DNA from: an uncultured Lachnospiraceae bacterium
GTDB lineage: Bacteria; Bacillota; Clostridia; Lachnospirales; Lachnospiraceae
Direction: 5' to 3'
Length of the DNA: 50,038 bases
NCBI GenBank assembly: GCA_947631985.1
Contig: CANRNK010000004.1
Location: 1 to 50,038, forward strand
The notes beneath the pieces are model-generated. The model saw only the letters and a program-made list of their open reading frames with translations, had not been told where the DNA came from and did not search any database. A program made the translations under genes and the position numbers. Numbering within the stretch: the first letter of the stretch is position 1; the number at the start of each line of letters is the position of its first letter. Of this stretch, positions 34,260-43,034 are shown piece by piece.

Positions 34260-35399
34260 TTGCTTATGAATGAAATAAAACAGTTTAAAAAAACCATATT
34301 ATTTACCATTCTGATTGCAATTTCTTTTTATTTTCTGTTATTAAATCTATCGTTTGTCTTAGGAACGATATCTTATTTATTTTCTGTAATCTATCCATTT
34401 TTGTTCGGAGCAGCGATTGCTTTTATCCTGAATATTCCTATGAAAACATTTGAAAAAAAATTAAAGATGAAACGAATTCTGGCATTTTTGTTAACCCTGA
34501 TTTGCTTTGTGGTGGTTGTTTTTCTGGTTTTATTTCTTGTGATACCAGAGTTGATTAGTACAATAAATGTGTTGATTGTGCAGATTCCAAAAGCATTTTA
34601 TTCAATTCAGGAAATGGTAGAACAATATGAGGAACAATTACCTGCCTTTGTAGAAGTGACTGAAAGTCTAAATATTAACTGGAGCAAACTATCGGAAGAG
34701 GTCGTTGCATTTATCCAGAGTGTTGGATCAGGAGTATTGAATTCGACATTTTCTATTGTGAGTGGAATTACAAGCGCAGTGATCACTTTTTTTGTCGGTT
34801 TCACTTTTTCGATTTATGTCCTTTTCCAAAAAGAAAAGCTTGCGATCCAGATGAAAAAAATATTATATGCATTTTGTCCGCTTACTATTTCCGACAGAAT
34901 TCTTAAGGTTACAACCCTCACAAGACAGACCTTTGAACATTTTTTATCGGGACAATGCGTTGAAGCAATTATCTTAGGGAGCCTTTTCTTTCTTACGATG
35001 TCTATTTTCAGACTTCCATATGCTTTATTAGTCGGTGTTGCGATTGCTGTAACAGCATTAATCCCTGTATTCGGTGCATTTATTGGGCTGTTGATTGGCA
35101 CTTTTTTAATTGTTATGGTAAATCCAATGCAAGCACTTGGCTTTGTGATTTTATTTTTAGTACTTCAGCAGTTGGAAGGAAATTTGATTTATCCGTATGT
35201 TGTTGGAGGGAGTGTTGGACTTCCGTCCATCTGGGTGTTGGCAGCAGTGACCATAGGTGGAAAGCTATTTGGAATCATAGGAATGTTCTTGTTTATCCCA
35301 ATTTGTTCTGTTTTCTACATTCTGTTTCGAGAACATGTCTTACAGAGAATTAAGCAAAAAGAGATTCCGGAAGTGAAATGGGAAGCGGATGAATCATAA
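34260..35399 (+). CDS. AI-2E (PerM/YdiK) family permease
   Basis: This protein of about 379 residues has multiple TM helices. N-terminal segments include ILIAISFYFLLLNLSFVLGT and GAAIAFILNIPMKTF, and the family's C-terminal core is GVAIAVTALIPVFGAFIGLL and QQLEGNLIYPYVVGGSVGLP. The family includes Na+/H+ antiporters and the E. coli TqsA exporter, so the substrate is unknown. GGAGGT is 6 bases before TTG 34260 and 12 before ATG 34266, so the start is uncertain by two codons. Confidence 0.9.
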   Translation: MLMNEIKQFKKTILFTILIAISFYFLLLNLSFVLGTISYLFSVIYPFLFGAAIAFILNIPMKTFEKKLKMKRILAFLLTLICFVVVVFLVLFLVIPELISTINVLIVQIPKAFYSIQEMVEQYEEQLPAFVEVTESLNINWSKLSEEVVAFIQSVGSGVLNSTFSIVSGITSAVITFFVGFTFSIYVLFQKEKLAIQMKKILYAFCPLTISDRILKVTTLTRQTFEHFLSGQCVEAIILGSLFFLTMSIFRLPYALLVGVAIAVTALIPVFGAFIGLLIGTFLIVMVNPMQALGFVILFLVLQQLEGNLIYPYVVGGSVGLPSIWVLAAVTIGGKLFGIIGMFLFIPICSVFYILFREHVLQRIKQKEIPEVKWEADES

Positions 35400-35407
35400 A
35401 AAAATCT

Positions 35408-35436
35408 TTTAAAACCATAAGGCTTTGTGTTACAAT
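35408..35436 (+). promoter_or_regulatory. Promoter for polysaccharide deacetylase gene
   Basis: An extended -10, TGTTACAAT (TACAAT at 35431-35436), lies 17 bases after TTTAAA (35408-35413), upstream of the AGAGAGGA ribosome binding site. Confidence 0.6.
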
Positions 35437-35467
35437 AGACTAAAGTTATGCCAGAGAGGAAAACGAA

Positions 35468-36427
35468 ATGTCTGGAGAAAGAAACAGGACTGATACGCGA
35501 AAGAAGCGTGTTCGATTCTTGAAAAGACTAATCCTGCTCTTGACGGCCCTAGCAATTTTAATTCCAACCATTTTGGTGTTTTACCTTTTGATAAAAGTTA
35601 AAGTATTAGAAGAACAGGTTTCAATTTTGCAACAGACACTACAGGCTGGAGCAGAAACAATACAAGAGACAGGTCAGACAGATGATGCAAATGTGATAAA
35701 AGAGACAGAGCACTTTGTGGAAGCGGAGTCGACTGAAGCGGTAGCTACTTCACAGGAAGATACGAAGTCTGTGATGGAAAGTCAAGAAACGGGGCCAGTT
35801 CGGGAAATTTATTTAACCTTTGATGACGGACCAAGTAAGAATACAGCACGAATCTTAGATATTCTGAAGAAGTACCAGGTAAAGGCGACATTTTTTGTGG
35901 TTGGAAAAGAAGATGACGCGTCTATTCTGTTATATAAAAGGATTGTGAATGAGGGACATACCCTTGGAATGCATTCCTACAGTCATGATTATAATGAAAT
36001 CTATGCGTCGAAAGAAAACTATATTACAGACCTGACTAAGCTTAGAGACTATTTATATGAGGTGACAGGGGTAAGAAGCCAGTATGTCAGATTTCCCGGT
36101 GGAAGTAGTAACCAGGTAAGTAAAGTTGAAATGAAGGAATTAATCAAGTATTTAGCAGAAGAAGAACTGGTCTACTATGATTGGAATCTTTCAAGCAAAG
36201 ATGCAGATCAGAGAAATAGTAAGGCAGACACAATTCAAAACAATTGCCTGTCACAAATTGAAGATTATAGCAAAGAAGTAATCCTGTTATTTCATGATGG
36301 TCCGGATAAAGAGGCGACGGCAGAGGCTCTGCCAGGGATCATAGAGGGGATTTTGAAACTGGAAGACACTAAGTTGATGGCAATCACACAGGATACACAA
36401 CCGGTTCAGCATGTTATAGCAAATTAA
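35468..36427 (+). CDS. Membrane-anchored polysaccharide deacetylase
   Basis: This 319-residue protein has an N-terminal TM helix (LILLLTALAILIPTILVFYL), a coiled-coil/disordered stalk (about 45-105), and a NodB-homology (CE4) domain. The motifs are TFDDGPS with Asp119 and Asp120, HSYSH with His169 and His173, and RFPGGSSN. The C-terminal motif LLFHDGP is present. It likely deacetylates peptidoglycan GlcNAc or another surface glycan, giving lysozyme resistance (family knowledge). It precedes a bactofilin gene by 20 bases. Confidence 0.92.
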   Translation: MSGERNRTDTRKKRVRFLKRLILLLTALAILIPTILVFYLLIKVKVLEEQVSILQQTLQAGAETIQETGQTDDANVIKETEHFVEAESTEAVATSQEDTKSVMESQETGPVREIYLTFDDGPSKNTARILDILKKYQVKATFFVVGKEDDASILLYKRIVNEGHTLGMHSYSHDYNEIYASKENYITDLTKLRDYLYEVTGVRSQYVRFPGGSSNQVSKVEMKELIKYLAEEELVYYDWNLSSKDADQRNSKADTIQNNCLSQIEDYSKEVILLFHDGPDKEATAEALPGIIEGILKLEDTKLMAITQDTQPVQHVIAN

Positions 36428-36447
36428 TCATCACGGAGGGTAGTAAA

Positions 36448-37365
36448 ATGGGATTTTTTCAGGACTTAAAAGAAGACTTATCGCAGGCAGTCACCGAACT
36501 AATGGAGGATGATGCAACAAAATTATCCGAAGAAGATGCAGAGCAGGTTTTGCCAGAGGAATTACCAATGACTGATTCACAGATGGGCGATGAAGACCTT
36601 GCACTGGAAGAAGAAGTAGATAGAAATCTAGAGAATGAAATTGCAGATTTCTTAAAATCGCAGGAAAGCCTGGCGGAGACAGGACAAGAGCAAAGCGAAG
36701 AGGATACAGACTTGAAAACAGAAGTGAATACAGAAACAGACACAGAATTGCCAACGGATAAGAACATAAATGAGGATACCAAGGATGCGGCAGAAGATGC
36801 AAATCTAGATTTTCTACCAGAAGATCAGGCGTATCTTGATGCAATCCCTAACATAAATATACAGGAAAAGGTAGAGAAGACGATGGTTGATGAATTTAAC
36901 AATGAAGAAATACTCGATGAAACAGCAGTCATTACAAAAGGAATGGAAATCAAAGGAAATATCAAATCAAGAGGTTCTATGGATATTATTGGAACCATAG
37001 AAGGAGACATTGATATTCTTGGCAAGTTAAATATTACTGGAACAATCAAGGGAAATTCAAAAGCCTCTGAGGTATTTGCCGATGCAGCAAAAATCGTTGG
37101 AGAAATCAGAACAGAGGGTTCTGTAAAAATCGGGTCCAGTTCTGTCATCATTGGCAATATTACTGCAACTTCAGCTGTGATAGCAGGTGCGGTAAAGGGA
37201 GATATTGATGTTAGGGGACCAGTTATTCTGGATACTTCGGCAATTGTAATGGGTAATATCAAATCGAAATCAGTGCAGATCAACAATGGTGCAGTGATTG
37301 AAGGTTTATGTTCACAGTGCTATGCTGATGTGAACCCTGTTAATTTTTTTGATGATATAAAATAA
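36448..37365 (+). CDS. Bactofilin (polymer-forming cytoskeletal protein)
   Basis: This 305-residue protein has a very acidic, probably disordered N-terminus (about 1-150, Glu/Asp/Thr-rich) and a C-terminal bactofilin beta-helix. The helix shows VITKGMEIKGNIKSRGSMDI, IGTIEGDIDILGKLNITGTI, and hexapeptide-like GN/GD repeats. Bactofilins polymerise without nucleotide and scaffold cell-wall enzymes. The tail is longer than in typical bactofilins. Pairing with the deacetylase suggests a scaffold for local wall modification (inference). A strong CGGAGGG precedes ATG. Confidence 0.88.
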   Translation: MGFFQDLKEDLSQAVTELMEDDATKLSEEDAEQVLPEELPMTDSQMGDEDLALEEEVDRNLENEIADFLKSQESLAETGQEQSEEDTDLKTEVNTETDTELPTDKNINEDTKDAAEDANLDFLPEDQAYLDAIPNINIQEKVEKTMVDEFNNEEILDETAVITKGMEIKGNIKSRGSMDIIGTIEGDIDILGKLNITGTIKGNSKASEVFADAAKIVGEIRTEGSVKIGSSSVIIGNITATSAVIAGAVKGDIDVRGPVILDTSAIVMGNIKSKSVQINNGAVIEGLCSQCYADVNPVNFFDDIK

Positions 37366-37386
37366 TAGCTGGAGGATAGGTTGAAA

Positions 37387-37430
37387 AGTACTTTTTCAAC
37401 TTGATTTTATACCTGCGAGCAAGTCGCAGG
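37387..37430 (+). promoter_or_regulatory. pyrH leader hairpins
   Basis: Two hairpins occupy the 78-base gap before pyrH. One is an A/T palindrome, TTGAAAAGTACTTTTTCAA (37381-37399). The second is CCTGCGA (37412-37418) pairing with TCGCAGG (37424-37430), loop GCAAG, directly before the ribosome binding site CAGGAAGGA. No known riboswitch class recognised. Confidence 0.4.
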
Positions 37431-37443
37431 CAGGAAGGATAGA

Positions 37444-38139
37444 ATGAAAAGAGTTTTATTAAAGCTGAGTGGAGAAGCACTCGCCGGAGAAAAAAAGGCG
37501 GGTTTTGATGATGATACAATAAAAGCCGTGGCATTGCAGGTGAAGGAACTTGTGGATGATGGAGTACAGGTTGGCGTTGTGATTGGTGGCGGTAATTTCT
37601 GGAGGGGCCGATCCAGTGAGAATATTGACAGAACTAAGGCTGACCAGATTGGAATGCTTGCTACGATTATGAACTGCATCTATGTGTCGGAACTGTTTCG
37701 TAGTGTTGGAATGCAGACCAATGTACTGACGCCGTTTGAATGTGGTTCTTTTACCAAACTATTTTCAAAAGACAGAGCAAATAAATATTTCGCTAAGGGA
37801 ATGGTTGTTTTTTTTGCAGGAGGAACCGGACATCCTTTTTTCTCAACAGATACGGGTGTCGTTCTGAGAGCAATTGAGGTGGATGCAGACTTGATTTTAC
37901 TTGCAAAAGCAGTGGACGGGGTCTACAGTGATGACCCTAGAATCAATAAAAGTGCCACAAAATACGAAGAGATCTCGATTGCAGAAGTAATTGAAAAGAA
38001 TCTGCAGGTTATGGATATGACGGCTTCTATTCTGGCAAGGGATAATAAAATGCCAATGTGGGTGTTTGGACTAAATAAAGAGAACAGTATCGTTAATACA
38101 ATGAAGGGTGAATTTTCAGGCACGAAAGTGACTGTTTAA
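37444..38139 (+). CDS. pyrH: UMP kinase
   Basis: This 231-residue protein has the amino-acid-kinase fold and UMP kinase motifs: KRVLLKLSGEALAGEKK, VVIGGGNFWRGRSSENIDRT, GTGHPFFSTDTGVVLRAIEV and VYSDDPRIN. It makes UDP from UMP and is hexameric and regulated by GTP/UTP (known). It precedes frr, as in most Firmicutes. Confidence 0.97.
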   Translation: MKRVLLKLSGEALAGEKKAGFDDDTIKAVALQVKELVDDGVQVGVVIGGGNFWRGRSSENIDRTKADQIGMLATIMNCIYVSELFRSVGMQTNVLTPFECGSFTKLFSKDRANKYFAKGMVVFFAGGTGHPFFSTDTGVVLRAIEVDADLILLAKAVDGVYSDDPRINKSATKYEEISIAEVIEKNLQVMDMTASILARDNKMPMWVFGLNKENSIVNTMKGEFSGTKVTV

Positions 38140-38152
38140 AAGGAGGATAAAG

Positions 38153-38704
38153 ATGGACGCAAGATTACAACCTTATCAGGAAAAAATGGAAAAAGCATTT
38201 GAACATTTACAACATGAATATATGACAATAAGAGCAGGCCGGGCAAATCCACATTTGCTGGATAAATTAAAAGTGGATTATTACGGAACGCCAACCCCAA
38301 TTCAGCAGGTAGGGAATATCACAGTGCCAGAAGCGAGAATCATTCAGATTGCACCATGGGAGAAGAGCCTGATTAAAGAAATCTCGAAGGCAATTATGGC
38401 ATCCGATATAGGAATTACACCATCTGATGATGGACATCTGATCAGATTGATATTTCCAGAACTCACAGAAGACAGAAGAAAAGAACTTGTCAAAGAGATC
38501 AAGAAAAAAGGGGAAGATGCCAAAATAGCAGTTCGCAATATCAGACGTGATGGAAATGATGCCTTTAAAAAACTGGCAAAGAGTGAAGTTTCAGAGGATG
38601 AAATCAAAGAATTAGAAGAAAACATTCAAAAAATGACTGATAAATTTATCAAAGAAATTGACCAACGTGTAGAAGAAAAATCAAAAGAGATTCTGACTGT
38701 TTAA
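38153..38704 (+). CDS. frr: Ribosome recycling factor
   Basis: This 183-residue protein is the usual size. The motifs are RAGRANPHLLDKLKVDYYGT, VPEARIIQIAPWEKSLIKEI and AKIAVRNIRRDGND. It splits post-termination ribosomes with EF-G. AAAGGAGG is 7 bases before the start, and the gene lies 13 bases after pyrH. Confidence 0.98.
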   Translation: MDARLQPYQEKMEKAFEHLQHEYMTIRAGRANPHLLDKLKVDYYGTPTPIQQVGNITVPEARIIQIAPWEKSLIKEISKAIMASDIGITPSDDGHLIRLIFPELTEDRRKELVKEIKKKGEDAKIAVRNIRRDGNDAFKKLAKSEVSEDEIKELEENIQKMTDKFIKEIDQRVEEKSKEILTV

Positions 38705-38810
38705 TAATAAGGGGGCTGACGATTTTCCTGTCTAGTCCCTTTCATTCTTGTAAGTAGATTGTGCCTGCGTCCCAAGGTTTGCGGGTTTAAAGAAGGGAAT
38801 GGTTGCTATT

Positions 38811-39518
38811 ATGAAGATTCCAAATCATGTTGCCATTATTTTAGATGGAAATGGAAGATGGGCAAAAAGCAAAGGGATGCCGCGTAATTATGGGCATATA
38901 CAGGGTGCGAAAAACCTTGAGGTCATTATTGAAGAAGCACATAATATTGGGATTCGATATCTGACAGTCTATGCATTTTCGACAGAGAACTGGAGCAGGC
39001 CCAAAGAAGAAGTGGATGCGTTGATGAAACTCCTTCGGAATTATATGAAGACTTGTCTAAAGACAGCTTCTAAGAACCGGATGTCAGTCAGGGTGATTGG
39101 AGATAAGAGTGCACTTGATGAAGACATTCAAAAGCGCATTGAAGAGTTAGAGCGTGCAACCAAAGACTATGAGGGAATTCATCTGCAGATTGCGATTAAC
39201 TATGGTGGACGCGATGAAATCAAGAGATCTGTTCAAAAAATTGCAAAAAAAGTAGCCGATGGAATACTTAAAGTGGAGGATATCTCAGAGAAACTAATCT
39301 CTAATGAACTAGATACCTGTCAGATTCCAGATCCGGATCTATTAATTAGAACATGCAATGAATTAAGGATTTCTAATTTTCTGCTATGGCAATTGGCATA
39401 TGCCGAACTTTATTTTACCGAAGTTGCCTGGCCGGACTTTACCAAAGATGAACTGAAAAAGGCACTTGAAGCGTATCATACCAGAAAAAGAAAGTTTGGC
39501 GCGATAGAGGAGGAGTAA
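38811..39518 (+). CDS. uppS: Isoprenyl transferase (undecaprenyl diphosphate synthase)
   Basis: This protein of about 235 residues has the family motif HVAIILDGNGRWAKSKGMPR with catalytic Asp12. It also has YLTVYAFSTENWSRP, and the C-terminal PDPDLLIRTCNELRISNFLL. That last motif usually reads RTSGExRLSNF; here it is RTCNELRISNF. It makes the lipid carrier for wall synthesis. GAAGGGA abuts ATG 38799, so ATG 38811 is preferred. The 106-base leader holds no clear promoter. Confidence 0.95.
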   Translation: MKIPNHVAIILDGNGRWAKSKGMPRNYGHIQGAKNLEVIIEEAHNIGIRYLTVYAFSTENWSRPKEEVDALMKLLRNYMKTCLKTASKNRMSVRVIGDKSALDEDIQKRIEELERATKDYEGIHLQIAINYGGRDEIKRSVQKIAKKVADGILKVEDISEKLISNELDTCQIPDPDLLIRTCNELRISNFLLWQLAYAELYFTEVAWPDFTKDELKKALEAYHTRKRKFGAIEEE

Positions 39519-39519
39519 C

Positions 39520-40350
39520 ATGTTTTCGAAAAGGCTGTTTAGCAGTATTGTACTTGTAATTCTTGCATTTGCAGTAATTTTGCCTGGAAACTATGTGCTC
39601 GGAATTGCACTCCTTGGGATATCGATTGTTGCATTTCATGAGCTTATAAATGCATATGAGAAAAATGAGAATAAAATAAATGGTCTCTTAAAAATCACGG
39701 GATTATCTGGAACCATTTTGTATTATTTATTTCTAATATTTGAGTTTGATCTGATCTGGCTGGCCTTTATTGTTGTGATGACGTTTCTGTCGTTGATGGC
39801 CGTTTATGTTTTTTTGTTTCCACGCTACCGTGTGGAAGAAGTGCTTCATACATTGTTTTCTTTTTTTTATGCACCGGTGTTACTTTCATTTTTGTATCTG
39901 ACAAGACAAATGCAATATGGTGAATTTATTGTCTGGATGATTTTTATCAGTTCCTGGATTTGCGACACCTGTGCCTATATCACAGGGATGCTGTTTGGAA
40001 AACATAAGCTTGCACCCATACTAAGTCCTAAAAAGTCTGTAGAAGGAGCAATCGGCGGGATTGCTGGTTCAGCATTGGTTGGAGCGTTGTTTGGTTTTTT
40101 TATAGAACCAATTATGGGGTTTGATGGCATCGCAGTAATTTTTGCAGTAATTGGTGCATGCGGAGCAATAATTTCGCAAATTGGTGATCTTGCAGCGTCT
40201 GCAATTAAAAGAAATTATGAGTTAAAAGATTATGGAAAGCTGATTCCAGGGCATGGAGGAATTATGGATCGATTTGATTCCGTTATATTTGCAGCACCTA
40301 TTATTTATTTTCTGGCAGTCTTTTTCATTCAGCATGCGAGCTCGCTTTAA
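39520..40350 (+). CDS. cdsA: Phosphatidate cytidylyltransferase
   Basis: This 276-residue protein has about eight TM helices and the CdsA signature near the C-terminus: AIKRNYELKDYGKLIPGHGG followed by IMDRFDS. It makes CDP-diacylglycerol for phospholipid synthesis. It starts 1 base after uppS with GAGGAGG upstream. Confidence 0.97.
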   Translation: MFSKRLFSSIVLVILAFAVILPGNYVLGIALLGISIVAFHELINAYEKNENKINGLLKITGLSGTILYYLFLIFEFDLIWLAFIVVMTFLSLMAVYVFLFPRYRVEEVLHTLFSFFYAPVLLSFLYLTRQMQYGEFIVWMIFISSWICDTCAYITGMLFGKHKLAPILSPKKSVEGAIGGIAGSALVGALFGFFIEPIMGFDGIAVIFAVIGACGAIISQIGDLAASAIKRNYELKDYGKLIPGHGGIMDRFDSVIFAAPIIYFLAVFFIQHASSL

Positions 40351-40397
40351 TGCGTCGGAAATAGATAACATACAGTAGGATAGAGAAAGGTAGTGAA

Positions 40398-41552
40398 ATG
40401 AAAGTAATAGCAGTTTTAGGCTCGACAGGGTCAATTGGGACACAAACGCTTGAAATCGTGAGACAGAATCAGGACATTCAGGTCGTAGGTCTTTCGGCGG
40501 GTGGAAATCTTGTATTACTAGAAGAACAAATCAGAGAATTCAGACCCAGGCTTGCTTCTGTCTGGCTAGAAGAAGATGCAATAGAACTGAGACAGAGAAC
40601 GAAAGATTTGAACATAGAGATTCTATCCGGGATGGATGGACTCATAGAGATTGCAACGATGTCAGAAAGTAGTCTTTTGGTAACCGCAATCGTAGGCATG
40701 ATTGGAATCAGACCAACTATTGCCGCAATTGAAGCGGGAAAGACCATTGCACTTGCAAATAAGGAAACGCTCGTAACGGCAGGGCATCTGATTATGCCAC
40801 TTGCAAAAGAAAAGAATGTAAAAATTTATCCTGTAGATAGTGAGCATAGTGCGATTTTTCAATCCTTGAACGGGGAGAATCCTAAGGAAATAGAAAAGAT
40901 TATAATAACGGCATCAGGGGGACCTTTTAGAGGGAAGCGAAAAGAAGAGTTGTTGCACGTGAAGGCTGAAGACGCATTGAAACATCCAAACTGGTCCATG
41001 GGAAGAAAAATAACAATCGATTCAGCAACGTTAATCAACAAAGGGCTTGAGGTGATAGAAGCAAAATGGCTTTTTGATGTCACCTTAGATCAGATTGAAG
41101 TGGTTGTACAGCCACAGAGCATCATTCATTCTATGGTACAGTTTGTCGATGGGGGAATTATAGCCCAACTCGGCACACCAGATATGAAGTTACCAATTCA
41201 ATATGCGCTTTATTATCCAGAGAGAAAACATCTTGGTGGAAAACGGGTTGACTTTTTTGAACTTTCAAAGATTACGTTTGAAAAACCAGATACACATACC
41301 TTCAGGGGTCTTGAACTTGCCTATAGAGCCATTTCGGAAGGTGGCTCTATGCCGACAATCTTAAATGCAGCAAATGAGAGAGCGGTTGCTTTATTCTTGG
41401 ACAATAAAATTAAATTCCTAGAGATTGCGGAAGTAATTGAAGAAGCAATGGATGCACACCAACGAATCGAGAAACCAAGTGTTGCCCAGATTCTTGAGGC
41501 GGAGCAGGAAGCCTACGAACTAATTGCGTCGAGATATCCTAGCGTAGTCTGA
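40398..41552 (+). CDS. dxr: 1-deoxy-D-xylulose 5-phosphate reductoisomerase
   Basis: This 384-residue protein has the NADPH-binding N-terminus VLGSTGSIGTQTLEIV, ALANKETLVTAG, the metal/substrate site YPVDSEHSAIFQSL, and TLINKGLEVIEAKWLF. It is the second step of the MEP isoprenoid pathway. With ispG downstream and uppS upstream, the block links isoprenoid supply to wall lipid carrier. Confidence 0.97.
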   Translation: MKVIAVLGSTGSIGTQTLEIVRQNQDIQVVGLSAGGNLVLLEEQIREFRPRLASVWLEEDAIELRQRTKDLNIEILSGMDGLIEIATMSESSLLVTAIVGMIGIRPTIAAIEAGKTIALANKETLVTAGHLIMPLAKEKNVKIYPVDSEHSAIFQSLNGENPKEIEKIIITASGGPFRGKRKEELLHVKAEDALKHPNWSMGRKITIDSATLINKGLEVIEAKWLFDVTLDQIEVVVQPQSIIHSMVQFVDGGIIAQLGTPDMKLPIQYALYYPERKHLGGKRVDFFELSKITFEKPDTHTFRGLELAYRAISEGGSMPTILNAANERAVALFLDNKIKFLEIAEVIEEAMDAHQRIEKPSVAQILEAEQEAYELIASRYPSVV

Positions 41553-41649
41553 TTCTGAGTTACAAGACAATAAGCGGGCCTTAATTGTAATTAATTTTTT
41601 GAAAACAAAACAGAGTACCAGTTATCATCGTTTAGACAGGAGGAACATT

Positions 41650-42753
41650 TTGTCAATTGTAGTATTTATTCTTATATTTAGTGTTGTTGTATTTTCTCAT
41701 GAGCTTGGACACTTTTTGCTTGCAAGAAGAGGTGGAATAAAAGTAAATGAGTTTACGATTGGAATGGGACCAGTTATATGGAAAAGGCAGGGGAAAATCT
41801 GTGTTTATTCCTTGCGATTATTTCCGATTGGTGGTGCCTGTATGTTTGAAGGCGAAGATGGTAAGACCACTGATGTAGAAAAGAAAAACGAAATGCTCAT
41901 AGAAAAAACACCGGTAGAGTCAGTAGAAATGAAAGATGCCAAGAATGGTAATTTTCAGGATGCCAGTGTCTGGGTCAGAATTTCGACGGTTGTAGCAGGA
42001 CCATTGTTTAATTTATTGCTTGCCTTTTTATTATCATTGATTCTGGTAGGCTTTAGTGGAACGGATCTTCCGGTTGTGACCGATGTCATGGAGGGGTTCC
42101 CGGCACAGGAAGCAGGTGTTTTGCCAGGTGATCGGATTATTTCTATGAATAACCAGAGAATTCATCTTTATAGAGAAGTGAGTTTGATTTCCTATGCAAA
42201 TAGAGGCGAGGAAATCGAAATTGTATATTCAAGAAATGGAGAAGAGAGGCAGACCGTCATCACACCAAAACTGGACAGTGAAACAGGCAGGTATTATATA
42301 GGATTCATGGGAGCTGGTGAATTTGTAAAATGCAACCCAATTGAAACAATCCAATATAGTTTTTATGAAGTAAGATACTGGCTGATTTCGACTGTGAAGA
42401 GCCTTGGAATGCTTGTGGAAGGAAAAGTAAGTACTTCCGAGATGGCAGGACCGGTAGGAATTGCACAGGTAATCGATACAGCAATTGATGAAACAGCGCC
42501 TTATGGTTTGGGAACAGTAATGCTAACCATTCTGAATATTGCTATTTTACTAAGTGTCAACCTGGGAGTCATCAATTTAATGCCATTACCTGCACTCGAC
42601 GGGGGCAGACTTGTATTTATGCTGATTGAATTGGTGAGAGGAAAACCGGTTCCACCTGAAAAAGAAGGAATTGTGCATTTGATCGGATTTGTAGCGCTTA
42701 TGCTCCTCATGGTATTTGTGCTTTATAATGATATTGCTAGAATTTTTGGCTAA
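41650..42753 (+). CDS. rseP: Site-2 intramembrane protease RseP/RasP
   Basis: This protein of about 367 residues starts at TTG 41650, with AGGAGGAAC ideally spaced. A longer in-frame TTG at 41599 lacks such a site. The first TM helix carries the zinc motif HELGH (17-21). A PDZ domain follows (VMEGFPAQEAGVLPGDRIIS). The C-terminal LMPLPALDGGRLVF gives the third zinc ligand. It cleaves membrane-bound antisigma factors and signal peptide remnants. Confidence 0.95.
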   Translation: MSIVVFILIFSVVVFSHELGHFLLARRGGIKVNEFTIGMGPVIWKRQGKICVYSLRLFPIGGACMFEGEDGKTTDVEKKNEMLIEKTPVESVEMKDAKNGNFQDASVWVRISTVVAGPLFNLLLAFLLSLILVGFSGTDLPVVTDVMEGFPAQEAGVLPGDRIISMNNQRIHLYREVSLISYANRGEEIEIVYSRNGEERQTVITPKLDSETGRYYIGFMGAGEFVKCNPIETIQYSFYEVRYWLISTVKSLGMLVEGKVSTSEMAGPVGIAQVIDTAIDETAPYGLGTVMLTILNIAILLSVNLGVINLMPLPALDGGRLVFMLIELVRGKPVPPEKEGIVHLIGFVALMLLMVFVLYNDIARIFG

Positions 42754-42765
42754 GGTTAGGTTTCG

Positions 42766-42803
42766 AAGCTTTCATTCCATCTCTTTGGAATGAAAGCTTT
42801 TTC
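42766..42803 (+). terminator. Rho-independent terminator after rseP
   Basis: AAGCTTTCATTCC (42766-42778) pairs perfectly with GGAATGAAAGCTT (42787-42799), loop ATCTCTTT, followed by T-rich TTTCTG. It closes the pyrH-to-rseP transcription unit. Confidence 0.88.
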
Positions 42804-42818
42804 TGTCTATTCTGCCAA

Positions 42819-42847
42819 TTGTTATTTTGTAACTTTACTTTTATAAT
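42819..42847 (+). promoter_or_regulatory. Promoter for phosphatase-like/kinase pair
   Basis: TTGTTA (42819-42824) and TATAAT (42842-42847) are 17 bases apart. This leaves a leader of about 180 bases before ATG 43035. Together with the preceding terminator, it marks the pair as its own transcription unit. Confidence 0.7.
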
Positions 42848-43034
42848 AATAGAATCAATTACTTATCTTTTTTTCTTTATCGTATCTTGGATCATTTCGA
42901 TCACCAATCTCTTTTGGCAGGAATAGAATCAGTTTGAAAACGTTACCATTGCTAATTTGACAAGTATTTTGCAGTAGTATTAATTTTTTTGTGCATAAGC
43001 ACGCAGACAGGAAGACAGGAATATAGGAAGATAG

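Noticed and set aside
38705-38810. Terminator between frr and uppS
   Set aside because: AGGGGGCT and AGTCCCT can pair only partially with several mismatches, so no convincing stem forms.
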